Part shown: piece by piece, positions 1 through 8,616 of the stretch
How positions within the stretch are numbered: position 1 is the stretch's first letter
Layout: the number at the start of each line of letters is the position of its first letter
From: Paraburkholderia sp. SOS3
GTDB taxonomy: Bacteria > Pseudomonadota > Gammaproteobacteria > Burkholderiales > Burkholderiaceae
DNA: 64,000 nucleotides
Assembly: GCF_001922345.1 (NCBI RefSeq)
Contig: NZ_CP018812.1
Location: 1,860,001 to 1,924,000, forward strand
Reading direction: 5' to 3'
Made by a program: the position numbers and the translations under genes
The notes under the pieces: model-generated
The model's input: only the letters and a program-made list of their open reading frames with translations
Database searches by the model: none
What the model was told of the DNA's origin: nothing

Positions 1-1809
1 CGCGTCACGCAGGCGTCTTCGACGGCTTTGGGCGGCATCGCGAGCCAGATGCGCGCGGACGCGTCGGCGTGGACGCGCCACGAAAAGAGTGCGTCGGAGA
101 TGGTGCGCGACGTACAGGATCACGATGTCGCGGCCATTGGCCTGAGCCGGAACGCGATTCTCGTGTCGACGCTGCAGGGCGAGAAATATTATGTGGCCGA
201 CCATAACGGCACGTTCTCGAATGCGCTGCTGCTTGGCGACCTGAAGCCGGGCGGCAAGTCGCCGTATCAGCTCGTCTGGCTGCCCGATGCCGATGTGCGA
301 ACGGCGGGGGCACGCTGGACCGAGGTCGTCGATCACGCGCGCGACGCGCTGAGCCTGTTGCTGCCGGTGTTGATGCTGGGCGGCATTGTCTGGTTCATGC
401 GCCGCGAGATGATGGGCGGCGCGCGCCTGCTCAGCAAGTCGCCGACGCTGCGTTTCGACGACGTGATCGGCGCCGGCGAAGCGAAAGCGGCGCTCGCCGA
501 CGTGCAGGCCTGGCTGACCGAGCCCGCGCAGTTCAGCGGCATGGGCGTGCGCGCGCCATGCGGCATTCTGATGACGGGCGGACCGGGCGTCGGCAAGACG
601 CGCCTCGCGCAGGCGCTTGCCGGCGAATGCGGCGCGAACTTTATCGCGATCACGGGCAGCTACTTCAGCGCGAAGTACTACGGCGTCGGCATCCAGAAGG
701 TCAAGCATCTGTTCGAGCTTGCGCGCAAGAATGCGCCGACGGTGATTTTCATCGACGAAGCCGACGGCCTCGGCAAGCGTACCGATACCGGCAGCGGCCC
801 CGTCGAAGCCGAAAGCAATCGCATCATCAATCAGCTGCTCGCGGAGCTCGACGGGTTCGAGTCGAACGAGGGCGTGGTCGTTGTTGCCGCAACCAATCAT
901 CCGGACAACCTCGACGAAGCGCTCAGACGTCCGGGCCGTTTCGACCGCACGGTGCAAGTGCGCCTGCCCGATCTCGAAGATCGCGCGCAAATCCTGCGCT
1001 TCTATGCCGCGAAGCTGAAAACGAAACCGGGCGAGCTCGACTTCAACCAGCTCGCGCGTCTGACGACGGGCCTGTCGCCGGCTACGCTGTCGATGATCGT
1101 CAATCAGGCGGGCCTCGTTGCGCGCAAGGCCGGCGAACGCGAAGTGGCCGCGACGCATTTTCTCGAAGCGATCAAGATTGCGCGCATTGGCGATATCAAC
1201 GGCGCCGAGCGCGCGCTGTCCGATGACGAGCGCACGCGCATCGCCGTGCACGAAGCGGGGCACGGCCTCGTTGCCGCCTTGCTCGACACGGGCGTGCTCG
1301 AAGAGGTGACGATCCTGCCGCGCGGCGGCGCGCTCGGCGTCGCCCTCATCACGAAGACCCAGGACAAGTACCTGTACCGCGAAACGGAAATGCGCAACGA
1401 GATTCAGGTGCTGCTCGGCGGGCGCAACGCCGAACTGCTCGTGTTCGACGAAGCATCGAGCGGCGCCGCGCAGGACTTGCAGGAGGCGTCGCGCATCGGC
1501 CTCGATATGGTTTCGAAGCACGGCTTCAACGCGGACGGCAATCTGTTCAGCCTTGCGTCGCTGCCGCAGCAGTATGCGGGACTGCAACTGAAGAATTCGA
1601 TCGAGCACGCGAACGCGCTGCTGCACGATCTCAACGATGCGTGCTTTGCGCTGCTGCGCGCCAACGAACCGGTGCTGCGCGCGATCGCGGAACAGTTGCT
1701 TGAATCGGAGACGGTGCCGGGCGAGACGGTTTATCGTCTGATTCGCGAACACGCAGCTGCGCTCGCGAAGCGCGAAGCGGCTGTCGTGACTGAAGCGGCC
1801 GCAGCGTAA
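1..1809 (+). CDS. FtsH-like ATP-dependent zinc metalloprotease, 5' end cut by the window
   Basis: Membrane-anchored AAA+ protease of the FtsH/M41 family. The frame is open back to base 1, so the true start and probably a first membrane segment lie outside; counting from the TTG at 28 gives 593 residues. On that numbering there is a periplasmic-like segment (about 1-100), one membrane helix (about 107-124), an AAA+ module with Walker A GGPGVGKT (184-191) and Walker B VIFIDEAD (239-246), then a peptidase domain with the zinc motif HEAGH (408-412). The FtsH-type second-region Asp is kept in AAQDLQEAS. It is more divergent than housekeeping FtsH, and a second paralogue is at 56026. It stands alone here, 94 bp before an SDR gene. 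Its substrates cannot be deduced. Confidence 0.9.
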   Translation, partial: RVTQASSTALGGIASQMRADASAWTRHEKSASEMVRDVQDHDVAAIGLSRNAILVSTLQGEKYYVADHNGTFSNALLLGDLKPGGKSPYQLVWLPDADVRTAGARWTEVVDHARDALSLLLPVLMLGGIVWFMRREMMGGARLLSKSPTLRFDDVIGAGEAKAALADVQAWLTEPAQFSGMGVRAPCGILMTGGPGVGKTRLAQALAGECGANFIAITGSYFSAKYYGVGIQKVKHLFELARKNAPTVIFIDEADGLGKRTDTGSGPVEAESNRIINQLLAELDGFESNEGVVVVAATNHPDNLDEALRRPGRFDRTVQVRLPDLEDRAQILRFYAAKLKTKPGELDFNQLARLTTGLSPATLSMIVNQAGLVARKAGEREVAATHFLEAIKIARIGDINGAERALSDDERTRIAVHEAGHGLVAALLDTGVLEEVTILPRGGALGVALITKTQDKYLYRETEMRNEIQVLLGGRNAELLVFDEASSGAAQDLQEASRIGLDMVSKHGFNADGNLFSLASLPQQYAGLQLKNSIEHANALLHDLNDACFALLRANEPVLRAIAEQLLESETVPGETVYRLIREHAAALAKREAAVVTEAAAA

Positions 1810-1903
1810 GCCGCGCGGGCGGAGCAGGGCAGCCTGCACTTTCTGCGGCTTGCATGTACTCTGCGCTTTACCGTAGTTCACACCCGACAGGACGGTGAAG
1901 CTC

Positions 1904-2617
1904 ATGAACGACAAGTCCCACGCTATTCCCTACCGCAACGCCTTGATCATCGGAACGGGTCCCGGCATCAGCGCATCGGTGACCCGCATGCTGCGCGCGG
2001 CCGGCCTTCCGGTCGTGATCGCGGCGCGCGATGCGGGCAAGCTCGCAACGCTTGCCAAGGAGACCGGCGCGATCGCGCTGCCCGTCGATGCCACCGACGC
2101 CGCGCAGGTCGAGCGGCTTTTCACCGAAACGGATGCGCGGATCGGCGCACCGGAGATCGTCGTCTACAACGCGAGCCGCCGTGTGCCAGGACCGATCGCG
2201 GAACTCGACCCGGCGCAGGTCGACGCTGCGCTGGCGGTCTCGGCGCTGGGCGCGTTCTATTCGGTGCAGCAGGCGGCAAAGCGCATGGAGCCGGCCGGCA
2301 AGGGCGCGATCCTGCTGACGGGCGCGACCGCGGGCGTCAAAGGCTTCGCGCTGTCCGCGCCGTTCGCGATGGGCAAGTTTGCGCTGCGAGGCCTCGCGCA
2401 AAGCGCCGCGCGCGAACTCGCACCGAAGGGCATTCATGTTGCGCATATCGTGGTGGACGGCAGCGTGCGCGCCGGGCATCGTCCCGACCCGGCCGATCGG
2501 CCCGACAGCACGCTCGACCCCGATGCGATCGCCGAGTCGTATCTCGCTGTGCTGCGTCAGCATCGCAGTGCGTGGTCGTGGGAGCTCGAAGTCAGGCCTT
2601 GGGTCGAGAAATTCTGA
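1904..2617 (+). CDS. SDR-family oxidoreductase with atypical active site
   Basis: Short-chain dehydrogenase/reductase fold, 237 residues. The N-terminal Rossmann glycine motif is GTGPGIS and the NNAG-like motif is YNAS. At the catalytic YxxxK position the sequence reads FAMGK, so the Tyr is replaced by Phe, and the usual catalytic Ser position falls in LTGATAG. Proton relay may therefore differ from classical SDRs; a subfamily of bacterial SDRs with Phe here is familiar. I chose ATG 1904 because AGGA (1889-1892) sits 11 bp upstream. A GTG at 1895 in the same frame is only 2 bp from that AGGA. The substrate is unknown. Confidence 0.85.
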   Translation: MNDKSHAIPYRNALIIGTGPGISASVTRMLRAAGLPVVIAARDAGKLATLAKETGAIALPVDATDAAQVERLFTETDARIGAPEIVVYNASRRVPGPIAELDPAQVDAALAVSALGAFYSVQQAAKRMEPAGKGAILLTGATAGVKGFALSAPFAMGKFALRGLAQSAARELAPKGIHVAHIVVDGSVRAGHRPDPADRPDSTLDPDAIAESYLAVLRQHRSAWSWELEVRPWVEKF

Positions 2618-2668
2618 ACGCGCCGGCTGCGGGCGCATCGCGTGGCGCATAACGTCGCGTTGTAATCG

Positions 2669-2980
2669 CTACGCGGTCGCCTTGTCGCGTCGATCGCCGG
2701 CGGCCGGGCTGGCGGCAATGGTGGACCGCGCAACGGCTTTCCACTCGATCACGAGCTTCGCCGCGTTTGGGCACCGACGCGACAGAAGACGGTCGGCCAG
2801 CACCTTGCGAAAGATCGGCAGGTCGTCCGCCCCGCGATCTCGCACCAGCGCCCGCAACACCTCGTCGACGCACCGCGTCATCGACTCCGCTGTCAAGCAA
2901 CTGGCGAGGTACGACGCGCTTCGAGCGAGTTCTACCTGATAGGCCTCTTCACATCGCCGATAGCGTTCGGCTTTTGTCAT
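2669..2980 (-). CDS. Small conserved-looking hypothetical protein
   Basis: 103 residues, charged and mostly helical, starting MTKAERYRRCEEAYQ and containing four Cys but no CxxC pair. The reading frame stays open further upstream, but the ATG at 2980 is preceded by GGAG with 8 bp spacing, and the composition upstream of it looks non-coding. It converges on the SDR gene and lies downstream of the cytochrome gene on the same strand. I recognise no family and no signal peptide or membrane segment. Confidence 0.5.
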   Translation of the reverse strand: MTKAERYRRCEEAYQVELARSASYLASCLTAESMTRCVDEVLRALVRDRGADDLPIFRKVLADRLLSRRCPNAAKLVIEWKAVARSTIAASPAAGDRRDKATA

Positions 2981-3144
2981 CGACTGGCTCCGATTGTGAT
3001 TTTCGTTGGGTGGTGAGCCAGTGTTTGCGCAAGAAACAGTCCCGCCGATGGCGCCGTCTCCCGACGACAGCGGGATAAACAGAACATGCCTGACAATCAA
3101 CGACGCGCCGCCAGTGCCGCGGCGCTTCTTACGTGCACGACGGC

Positions 3145-3705
3145 CTAAAGCGTACCGGGCCGCGGGTCCGGAATAAACCCGTCGCGATTCGGCATTTTCA
3201 CGCGCGGCAGCGACTTTGCATCGAGCGTGGTGTGCTCGGGTACGATGCCGTTCTTGTACAGCAGCCATGCGCTAACCGAATAAATCTCGTTGGCGCTCAG
3301 CGACTCGGGCGCGTTATACGGCATCGCGCGGCGAATATAGTCGAATAGCGTCGTCGCGTAAGGCCAGTAACTACCGACGGTTTTCCTTGGCTTGACGCTG
3401 GTCAACGTGCCCGCGCCGCCGACCAGCGGATCGCCAATGCCGCCTTCGCCCGCCTTGCCATGGCACATCGCGCATTTCGCGGCAAATACTTTTGCGCCCG
3501 CGGCGACCGTGCCGGAGCCCGCAGGCAGCCCGCGACCGTCAGGGCTCACGTCGATATTCCAGCGCGCAATCGCCGCGCTGTCGATCGGTTTGCCGATGCC
3601 ATACCTGTCCGCATTGGCGGACGCCGAACCGGCTGAGGGCGCACCATCGGCATAGGCGGCGCCGCATGCGGATATCGTTGCAACCGCAACCAGCGTCTTA
3701 AGCAT
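3145..3705 (-). CDS. Monoheme cytochrome c, electron acceptor partner of the SoxC-like enzyme
   Basis: Periplasmic c-type cytochrome of 186 residues. It has an N-terminal signal peptide (cleavage near AYA-DG, about residue 19), one heme-binding CAMCH (78-82) and a likely axial Met in RAMPYNAP (about 128). ATG 3705 is preferred: GAGGTG lies 6 bp upstream, and ATG overlaps the stop of the upstream molybdoenzyme, implying translational coupling. An in-frame ATG at 3720 has no better site. In SoxCD or SorAB-type sulfite/sulfane dehydrogenases a cytochrome subunit takes electrons from the molybdenum centre. Classical SoxD is larger, so this is SorB-like in size. Confidence 0.88.
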   Translation of the reverse strand: MLKTLVAVATISACGAAYADGAPSAGSASANADRYGIGKPIDSAAIARWNIDVSPDGRGLPAGSGTVAAGAKVFAAKCAMCHGKAGEGGIGDPLVGGAGTLTSVKPRKTVGSYWPYATTLFDYIRRAMPYNAPESLSANEIYSVSAWLLYKNGIVPEHTTLDAKSLPRVKMPNRDGFIPDPRPGTL

Positions 3706-5008
3706 TGCGCACCTCGCCATTCGCATCGACGCGCCAGCTTTGAATGCCGTTGTAGTGGTAGTACGAGTTCAGCCCGCGCGCGGCGACGAGCGCATCGCGG
3801 GTCGGCTGCACGTAGCCGGTTTCGTCGGTCGCGCGGCTTTGCAGTTGCGCGGGGCCGCCGTCCCATCGCCAGTCCGCTTCGAAGCGCGTCAACGCGCGGT
3901 CGTGAACCGCGCCGACGAGGCGCGCCGGGCGCCAGGTCTTGCCGCCGTCGGTGGAAACGTCGACGGAGCGGATACGGCCGCGGCCGGACCACGCAAGGCC
4001 GCTGATCGCGTAGTAACCCTGCGCCGTCAGTGTGTGACCCGGCGACGGCCGCGTAATGACGGACTTCGCGTCCATTTCGAACACGAATTGCCGTGCGAGC
4101 CCATCGGGCAGCAGGTCCGTGTACTTCGATGTTTCCTCGCGCGTCATCTCGGGCGCCGTGATCAGCTTGAGCCGCCGCAGCCATTTGATATTGGTGTTGC
4201 CCTCGAAGCCCGGCACGATGAGCCGCAGCGGATAGCCGTTCTCGGGCCGCAGCCGCTCGCCGTTCTGTGCATAGACGACAAGCGCGCGTTCGAGGATGCG
4301 CTCGAGCGGCAGGCTGCGCGTGAGCGCCGCGCCATCGGCGCCCTCGGCAAGCAGCCATTTGGCCGAAGGCGAGATGCCGCTTTCGTCGAGCAGCGTCGAG
4401 AGGCGCACGCCGGTCCATTCGCAGCACGACAGTAATCCGTGCGTAAACTGCACGGGCTTTCCGCTCGGACCTTTCCATTCGCTGCTCGTATTGCCCGAGC
4501 ATTCGAGAAAGTAGATATGCGATTCGGACGGAAAGCGCATCACGTCGTCAATCGTATAGATGCGCGGCTCGCGCACGAGGCCGTGCACGACGAGCCGATG
4601 CTGGTCCGGGTCGATGGCCGGCACGCCCGCGTGATGCCGCTCGTAGACAAGGCCGTTCGGCGTGATGCTGCCGTAGAGGTCCGCAAGCGGCGACATGGCG
4701 GACCCGGAGCCCGGCATCGCGGGTGCGCTCGCCACGCGGCGGATGACGTCATGCTCGAACGATGCGGGCTGACCGTAAGGCGGCGAGACGAGCGGTGCGC
4801 CCGGTTCGAGCGTCCAGCTCGCGGGCGCGAGCGGAGGCTGCGACGCGGTAGCCGCGCCCGAGTGGGTGTCGGCAACGGCCAACGCACGTTGCACCGGCAG
4901 TGTCGCCGCGGCGACGCCGCCGGCCAGTCCGCCCGCGAGGCGGGCCAACGCGCGCCGGCGCGGGCGCGATTCGGGCGATGATGGAGTGGAAGCGGGAGCG
5001 TTGTTCAT
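3698..5008 (-). CDS. soxC: SoxC-like molybdopterin sulfite/sulfane dehydrogenase
   Basis: Periplasmic oxidoreductase of the sulfite oxidase family, 436 residues. It begins with a Tat signal (SRPRRRALARLAGG, residues 14-27). The molybdenum-cofactor domain carries FLECSGN with the probable Mo-ligating Cys170, and a C-terminal Mo-co dimerisation domain follows (about 300-430). The segment VYERHHAGVP is typical of SoxC. It is translationally coupled to the downstream cytochrome gene. A TauE-type anion exporter and an NtaA/SnaA-type monooxygenase are close by, consistent with handling sulfite released from organosulfur compounds. The exact substrate (sulfite or Sox-bound sulfane) is not decided by sequence. 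Confidence 0.87.
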   Translation of the reverse strand: MNNAPASTPSSPESRPRRRALARLAGGLAGGVAAATLPVQRALAVADTHSGAATASQPPLAPASWTLEPGAPLVSPPYGQPASFEHDVIRRVASAPAMPGSGSAMSPLADLYGSITPNGLVYERHHAGVPAIDPDQHRLVVHGLVREPRIYTIDDVMRFPSESHIYFLECSGNTSSEWKGPSGKPVQFTHGLLSCCEWTGVRLSTLLDESGISPSAKWLLAEGADGAALTRSLPLERILERALVVYAQNGERLRPENGYPLRLIVPGFEGNTNIKWLRRLKLITAPEMTREETSKYTDLLPDGLARQFVFEMDAKSVITRPSPGHTLTAQGYYAISGLAWSGRGRIRSVDVSTDGGKTWRPARLVGAVHDRALTRFEADWRWDGGPAQLQSRATDETGYVQPTRDALVAARGLNSYYHYNGIQSWRVDANGEVRNA

Positions 5009-5320
5009 TCGAGTATGGAGTGTGAGGAGGGCTCGCTTCGCGCGGCGAAGTCAGGCAGAGTTAGCACACCGTGTGCCGCGCCAACGAAAAGCGCGGTCAT
5101 TCAATCGCTGCGCCGATGCAATTGCGGCATGGCTGCGAGCAGCGAACCAGCCGGTCATCGTAAGGCGCCCGTTGGGTGTGCGCAAAACAACGATTGCCTC
5201 AAACGATATTCCACGTTCGCCCGTATGCATAGCACGCCGTGACGCATTGCGCCCGATTGGCGAAATCGGCGTATGTTAGAGGCCTTCCTATTGCGGACGG
5301 CGCGCGTGCGCCTCGACATC
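5009..5320. other. Divergent intergenic region between soxC-like gene and flavin monooxygenase
   Basis: About 310 bp with no convincing gene. It must hold the promoters of the two divergent units. The only structure seen by eye is a short dyad, CGATT-ggcga-AATCG (about 5251-5265), just upstream of the first possible start of the monooxygenase. No recognisable -35/-10 pair was assigned. Confidence 0.4.
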
Positions 5321-6658
5321 ATGACCCAGTTCCGCCAGCTGCACCTCGGCGCTTTCATGCGGCCTGTCAGTCTTCATACGGGCGCGTGGCGTTATCCGGG
5401 CGCCTACCCCGATGCGAATTTCAACTTCGCGCATCTCGCGCGATTTGCCCAGACGCTCGAACGCGGCCGCTTCGACGCATTCTTTATGGCCGACCATCTC
5501 GCGGTGCTGAACATGCCGGTCAATGCGTTAAAGCGCAGTCACACGGTGACGTCGTTCGAACCCTTCACGCTGCTTTCGGCGCTATCGGCCGTGACGCAGC
5601 GAATCGGTCTGGTCGGCACCGCGTCGACGACGTTCGACGAGCCGTATCACGTCGCGCGCCGCTTCGCCTCGCTCGATCATATAAGCGGCGGTCGCGCCGG
5701 GTGGAATCTCGTGACGACCGCGAACCCCGACTCGGCGCTCAATTTCGGTCTTGACGAGCATGTCGAACATGGCGAGCGCTATCGACGTGCAAGGGAGTTC
5801 TACGACGTCGTCGTCGGATTGTGGGATAGCTGGGCCGACGATGCGTTCGTGCGCGATGTCGAAAGCGGCATCTTTGTCGATCCTGAGAAAGTTCACGTGC
5901 TCGATCACAAAGGCGAGCATTTCCGCGTGCGCGGACCGCTGAATATCGCGCGGCCGGTGCAGGGCTGGCCCGTGGTCGTGCAGGCGGGTTCGTCGGAAGC
6001 GGGGCGCCAGGTCGCAGCCGAAACCGCCGATGCCGTCTTCACCGTGCAGCCGGATCTCGAAGCAGGCAAGCGTTTTTATGCGGACGTGAAGGGCCGGCTC
6101 GATAAACTGGGCCGGCCGCGCGAGCATCTGAAGATTCTGCCAGGGGCATTCGTCGTGGTCGGCGATTCGCTCGATGAGGCGCGTGAGAAGCGCGCGTTGC
6201 TCGACACGCTGGTTCACTATGACAGCGGCATCGCGTCGCTGTCGATCGCGTTGGGCCACGATGTATCGGGCTTCGATCCCGACGGCTTGCTGCCCGACAT
6301 TCCCGAGTCGAACGCGAGCAGGAGTTCGCGCGAGCGCGTCGTGAACTGGGCGCGCGCGGAGCAGCTGACGATCCGCCAGCTCGCGCAGCGCCTTGGCGGC
6401 TACTCGGGGCTCGAGATGGTCGGCACGCCGAAGTCGATCGCGGATCAGATGGAGCAGTGGCTCGTCGAAGAAGGCTCCGACGGCTTTAACGTGATGTTTC
6501 CGTATGTGCCCGCGGGCGTCGACGAGTTCGTCGACAAGGTCGTGCCCGAGCTGCAGAAACGCGGCATTTTCCGGCGCGAGTATGAAGGCTCGACGTTTCG
6601 CGAGCATCTCGGCCTCGCGCGTCCGGAGAACCGGTTTTTTGCGGGGCGAAAGGGCTGA
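5321..6658 (+). CDS. FMN-dependent monooxygenase, NtaA/SnaA/DszA family
   Basis: Bacterial luciferase-like flavin monooxygenase, 445 residues from ATG 5321. Family features are the N-terminal QLHLGAF strand, TGAWRYPGA, FMADHLAVL, and the central SGGRAGWNLVT and VVVQAGSSEAG blocks that build the FMN site. These enzymes use reduced flavin from a separate reductase to oxidise nitrilotriacetate, sulfones, EDTA or related compounds. A start at 5273 would add 16 residues absent from the usual family N-terminus, and neither start has a clear ribosome site. Nearby sulfite-handling genes suggest an organosulfur substrate, but this is only context. Confidence 0.88.
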   Translation: MTQFRQLHLGAFMRPVSLHTGAWRYPGAYPDANFNFAHLARFAQTLERGRFDAFFMADHLAVLNMPVNALKRSHTVTSFEPFTLLSALSAVTQRIGLVGTASTTFDEPYHVARRFASLDHISGGRAGWNLVTTANPDSALNFGLDEHVEHGERYRRAREFYDVVVGLWDSWADDAFVRDVESGIFVDPEKVHVLDHKGEHFRVRGPLNIARPVQGWPVVVQAGSSEAGRQVAAETADAVFTVQPDLEAGKRFYADVKGRLDKLGRPREHLKILPGAFVVVGDSLDEAREKRALLDTLVHYDSGIASLSIALGHDVSGFDPDGLLPDIPESNASRSSRERVVNWARAEQLTIRQLAQRLGGYSGLEMVGTPKSIADQMEQWLVEEGSDGFNVMFPYVPAGVDEFVDKVVPELQKRGIFRREYEGSTFREHLGLARPENRFFAGRKG

Positions 6659-6696
6659 CTGCCGGCGTACGCGCGCTGACGCCTGCCGGCTCCTGG

Positions 6697-7422
6697 CTAC
6701 CGGACCGCGGCAAACAGAAGCGATAACCCTGATGTCAGCATCAGTCCATCGACGACGGCCTTGAAATGATGCGCCGACATGTTGGCCACAATGCGTCGCG
6801 CGCCGAATGTACCGAGCATGATCGACATGCCCGTGATCAGTCCGTTCGCCACGATGCGCGGGGGAAGCGCGCCGAACTGTTCGAAGATCGCGACTTTCGC
6901 ACCATACACGCCGAGCGATGCGGCGGCCTCGGTCGCCAGAAACGCGCCTTTTACCAGGCCATATCCGACGAAGACGGGCACTGTAATTGGCCCGGTCGAT
7001 ACGACGATGCCGGTCAGAAAGCCGACCACGCCGCCGATCAGCGACAGATGCAACCGCGTAACGCGGAACGATTCGCGACGCGACAGCCAGCGGCGGGCGG
7101 GCACCATCGCCACGAAGAACAGGCCCAGGGCGATGTCGACGGTGCGAGGCGGCAAGGCGAGCAAGGTGCGAACGCCGAGCATCGCACCGGGTATGGCGGT
7201 CACGCAGTAGGCGAGGCACGCCTTCCAGTCGATCTCGCGCCACCACGACAGCACCTTGCCGAGGTTGCCCATGATGGCCGCGATCGCCATGATCGGCACG
7301 GCCTCGCGCGGCCCATGGAGGATCACGAGCACGGGCATCAGCAACATCGACGAGCCTGTGCCGACCACGCCGCTTAACAGGCCTGCCATCAGGCCGACGC
7401 CCAGTATGAGCAGATAGCTCAC
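6697..7422 (-). CDS. TauE/SafE (TSUP) family membrane permease
   Basis: Inner-membrane protein of 241 residues, with about seven or eight hydrophobic segments arranged as the two halves of the TSUP/DUF81 fold. The N-terminal GVGLMAGLLSGVVGTGSS is characteristic. Family members export sulfite, sulfoacetate or related sulfonate-derived anions. Convergent with the flavin monooxygenase and close to the SoxC-like/cytochrome pair, so sulfite or sulfonate efflux is the best guess; the transported ion is inferred only from neighbours. Confidence 0.88.
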   Translation of the reverse strand: MSYLLILGVGLMAGLLSGVVGTGSSMLLMPVLVILHGPREAVPIMAIAAIMGNLGKVLSWWREIDWKACLAYCVTAIPGAMLGVRTLLALPPRTVDIALGLFFVAMVPARRWLSRRESFRVTRLHLSLIGGVVGFLTGIVVSTGPITVPVFVGYGLVKGAFLATEAAASLGVYGAKVAIFEQFGALPPRIVANGLITGMSIMLGTFGARRIVANMSAHHFKAVVDGLMLTSGLSLLFAAVR

Positions 7423-7528
7423 TCGTCCCCCGTGTCATTCCATTCGCTTCGAATGATGACGGGAGCGATCGATTCATACAACCCGGAATTTCTGGCGTAT
7501 TGCGTCAGTAAAACTCACGCAAGCGCGC

Positions 7529-7939
7529 TTAGCCTTTGCGCGCCTCGATCATCTTCCATCCGTTGCCCGCGGGATCGCGAAAACCCGCATCGACGCTGCC
7601 ATAGCGGTCGACCGGCTCCTGCGTGAATTCGACTCCGCGCGCTTTCAGCTGTGCGTAGCGCGCGCGGCAGTCGGCCACGGTGAGCACGAGCGGCGGCATT
7701 GCACCCTTCGCGACCATGGCGCGCAGCGTGTGCGCGGTCGCTTCGTCGTGGATCGGCGGCCCCGGTGTAAAAAGGCCGAGCTGAAACGACGGTTGATCCG
7801 GATGCTGGACCGTGAGCCACCGGTATGGTCCGTTGCGCACGTCCGTATGCACGCGAAAGCCGAGTTTATCGACGTAAAACGAGAGCGCTTCGTCCTGGTT
7901 GTCGACGTACAAGCCCACCACATCGATCCCTTCGTTCAT
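7529..7939 (-). CDS. VOC-family (glyoxalase/bleomycin-resistance fold) protein
   Basis: 136 residues with the paired beta-alpha-beta-beta-beta modules of vicinal-oxygen-chelate proteins: VVGLYVDNQDEALSFYVDKLGF at the start and a C-terminal FRDPAGNGWKMIE block ending with the usual metal-side acidic residue. GGAGG is placed well for ATG 7939. Its start overlaps the stop of the upstream AraC-family gene (ATGA), so the two are translationally coupled. Whether it acts as an enzyme or an antibiotic-binding protein is unknown. Confidence 0.87.
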   Translation of the reverse strand: MNEGIDVVGLYVDNQDEALSFYVDKLGFRVHTDVRNGPYRWLTVQHPDQPSFQLGLFTPGPPIHDEATAHTLRAMVAKGAMPPLVLTVADCRARYAQLKARGVEFTQEPVDRYGSVDAGFRDPAGNGWKMIEARKG

Positions 7940-8496
7940 GGCATGTCCTCCTTGTTGAGTGTTGGCGGCAGCGTATCGTCGGCGACGCGGCGGCGCTTCT
8001 CCAAAACTGCGATCGTGAGGTCGGGGCGCTGTGCGGCCTTCAGCACGCAGGCAGGCACACGGTCTAGCGCGTGCATCGCGGCGCGCGCGTCGATGCGCAT
8101 CGCGCTCGGGCTTTTGCCGGCGATGTCGTGGAACGTGCGGCCGAAAGTGCCCAGGCTTTCCCAGCCGGTTGCGAACGCGATGTCGGTAATGCCGAGATCG
8201 GTGTCGCGCAGCAGCGTCGTGGCCTGTTCGATGCGGCGCGTCAACAGATAGCGATGCGGCGGCAGGCCAAAGGCCCGCTTGAACGAACGCGCGAAATGCG
8301 CTTCGGAAACGCCGCTCACTTCGGCGAGGCGTTTGACGGGCCAGGCCTCGTGCGAGGCGGCGTCCATGCGGTCTTTGGCGCGCAGCAGGCGGCGCAGCAG
8401 GGCGGGATCCTCGAGTGCGCCGGCGTCGACGGCGGCGTTGCGCGCTCGAGGCGGCGAGACTGTCGGCGGGGCGAAGCGGGCGTTGCGCGAGGGCAT
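7936..8496 (-). CDS. AraC-family transcriptional regulator
   Basis: 186 residues. The recognisable part is the double helix-turn-helix (about 50-140), with VKRLAEVSGVSEAHFARSFKRAFG and ITDIAFATGWESLGTFGRTFHDIAG as the two HTH units. There is no ligand-binding cupin ahead of it; the short C-terminal tail of about 40 residues may be the sensor part. Forms an operon with the downstream VOC gene (4 bp overlap), a common regulator-VOC arrangement in proteobacteria. Confidence 0.88.
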   Translation of the reverse strand: MPSRNARFAPPTVSPPRARNAAVDAGALEDPALLRRLLRAKDRMDAASHEAWPVKRLAEVSGVSEAHFARSFKRAFGLPPHRYLLTRRIEQATTLLRDTDLGITDIAFATGWESLGTFGRTFHDIAGKSPSAMRIDARAAMHALDRVPACVLKAAQRPDLTIAVLEKRRRVADDTLPPTLNKEDMP

Positions 8497-8616
8497 CGGG
8501 TCTGGTCAGTGGGGCGGGGTAGCCTGTAGTTTAGCGCGACGCGTGGCCCGCTTAGCCGCCCATGTCAACCCGTTCTGCCGCCTGACACCGAACTGTTGCG
8601 TTGCGTCGCGCCGCGA

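Noticed and set aside
5582..7477. A 631-codon minus-strand frame
   Set aside because: It reads through the TauE-type gene and the flavin monooxygenase in wrong frames, and has no domain similarity.
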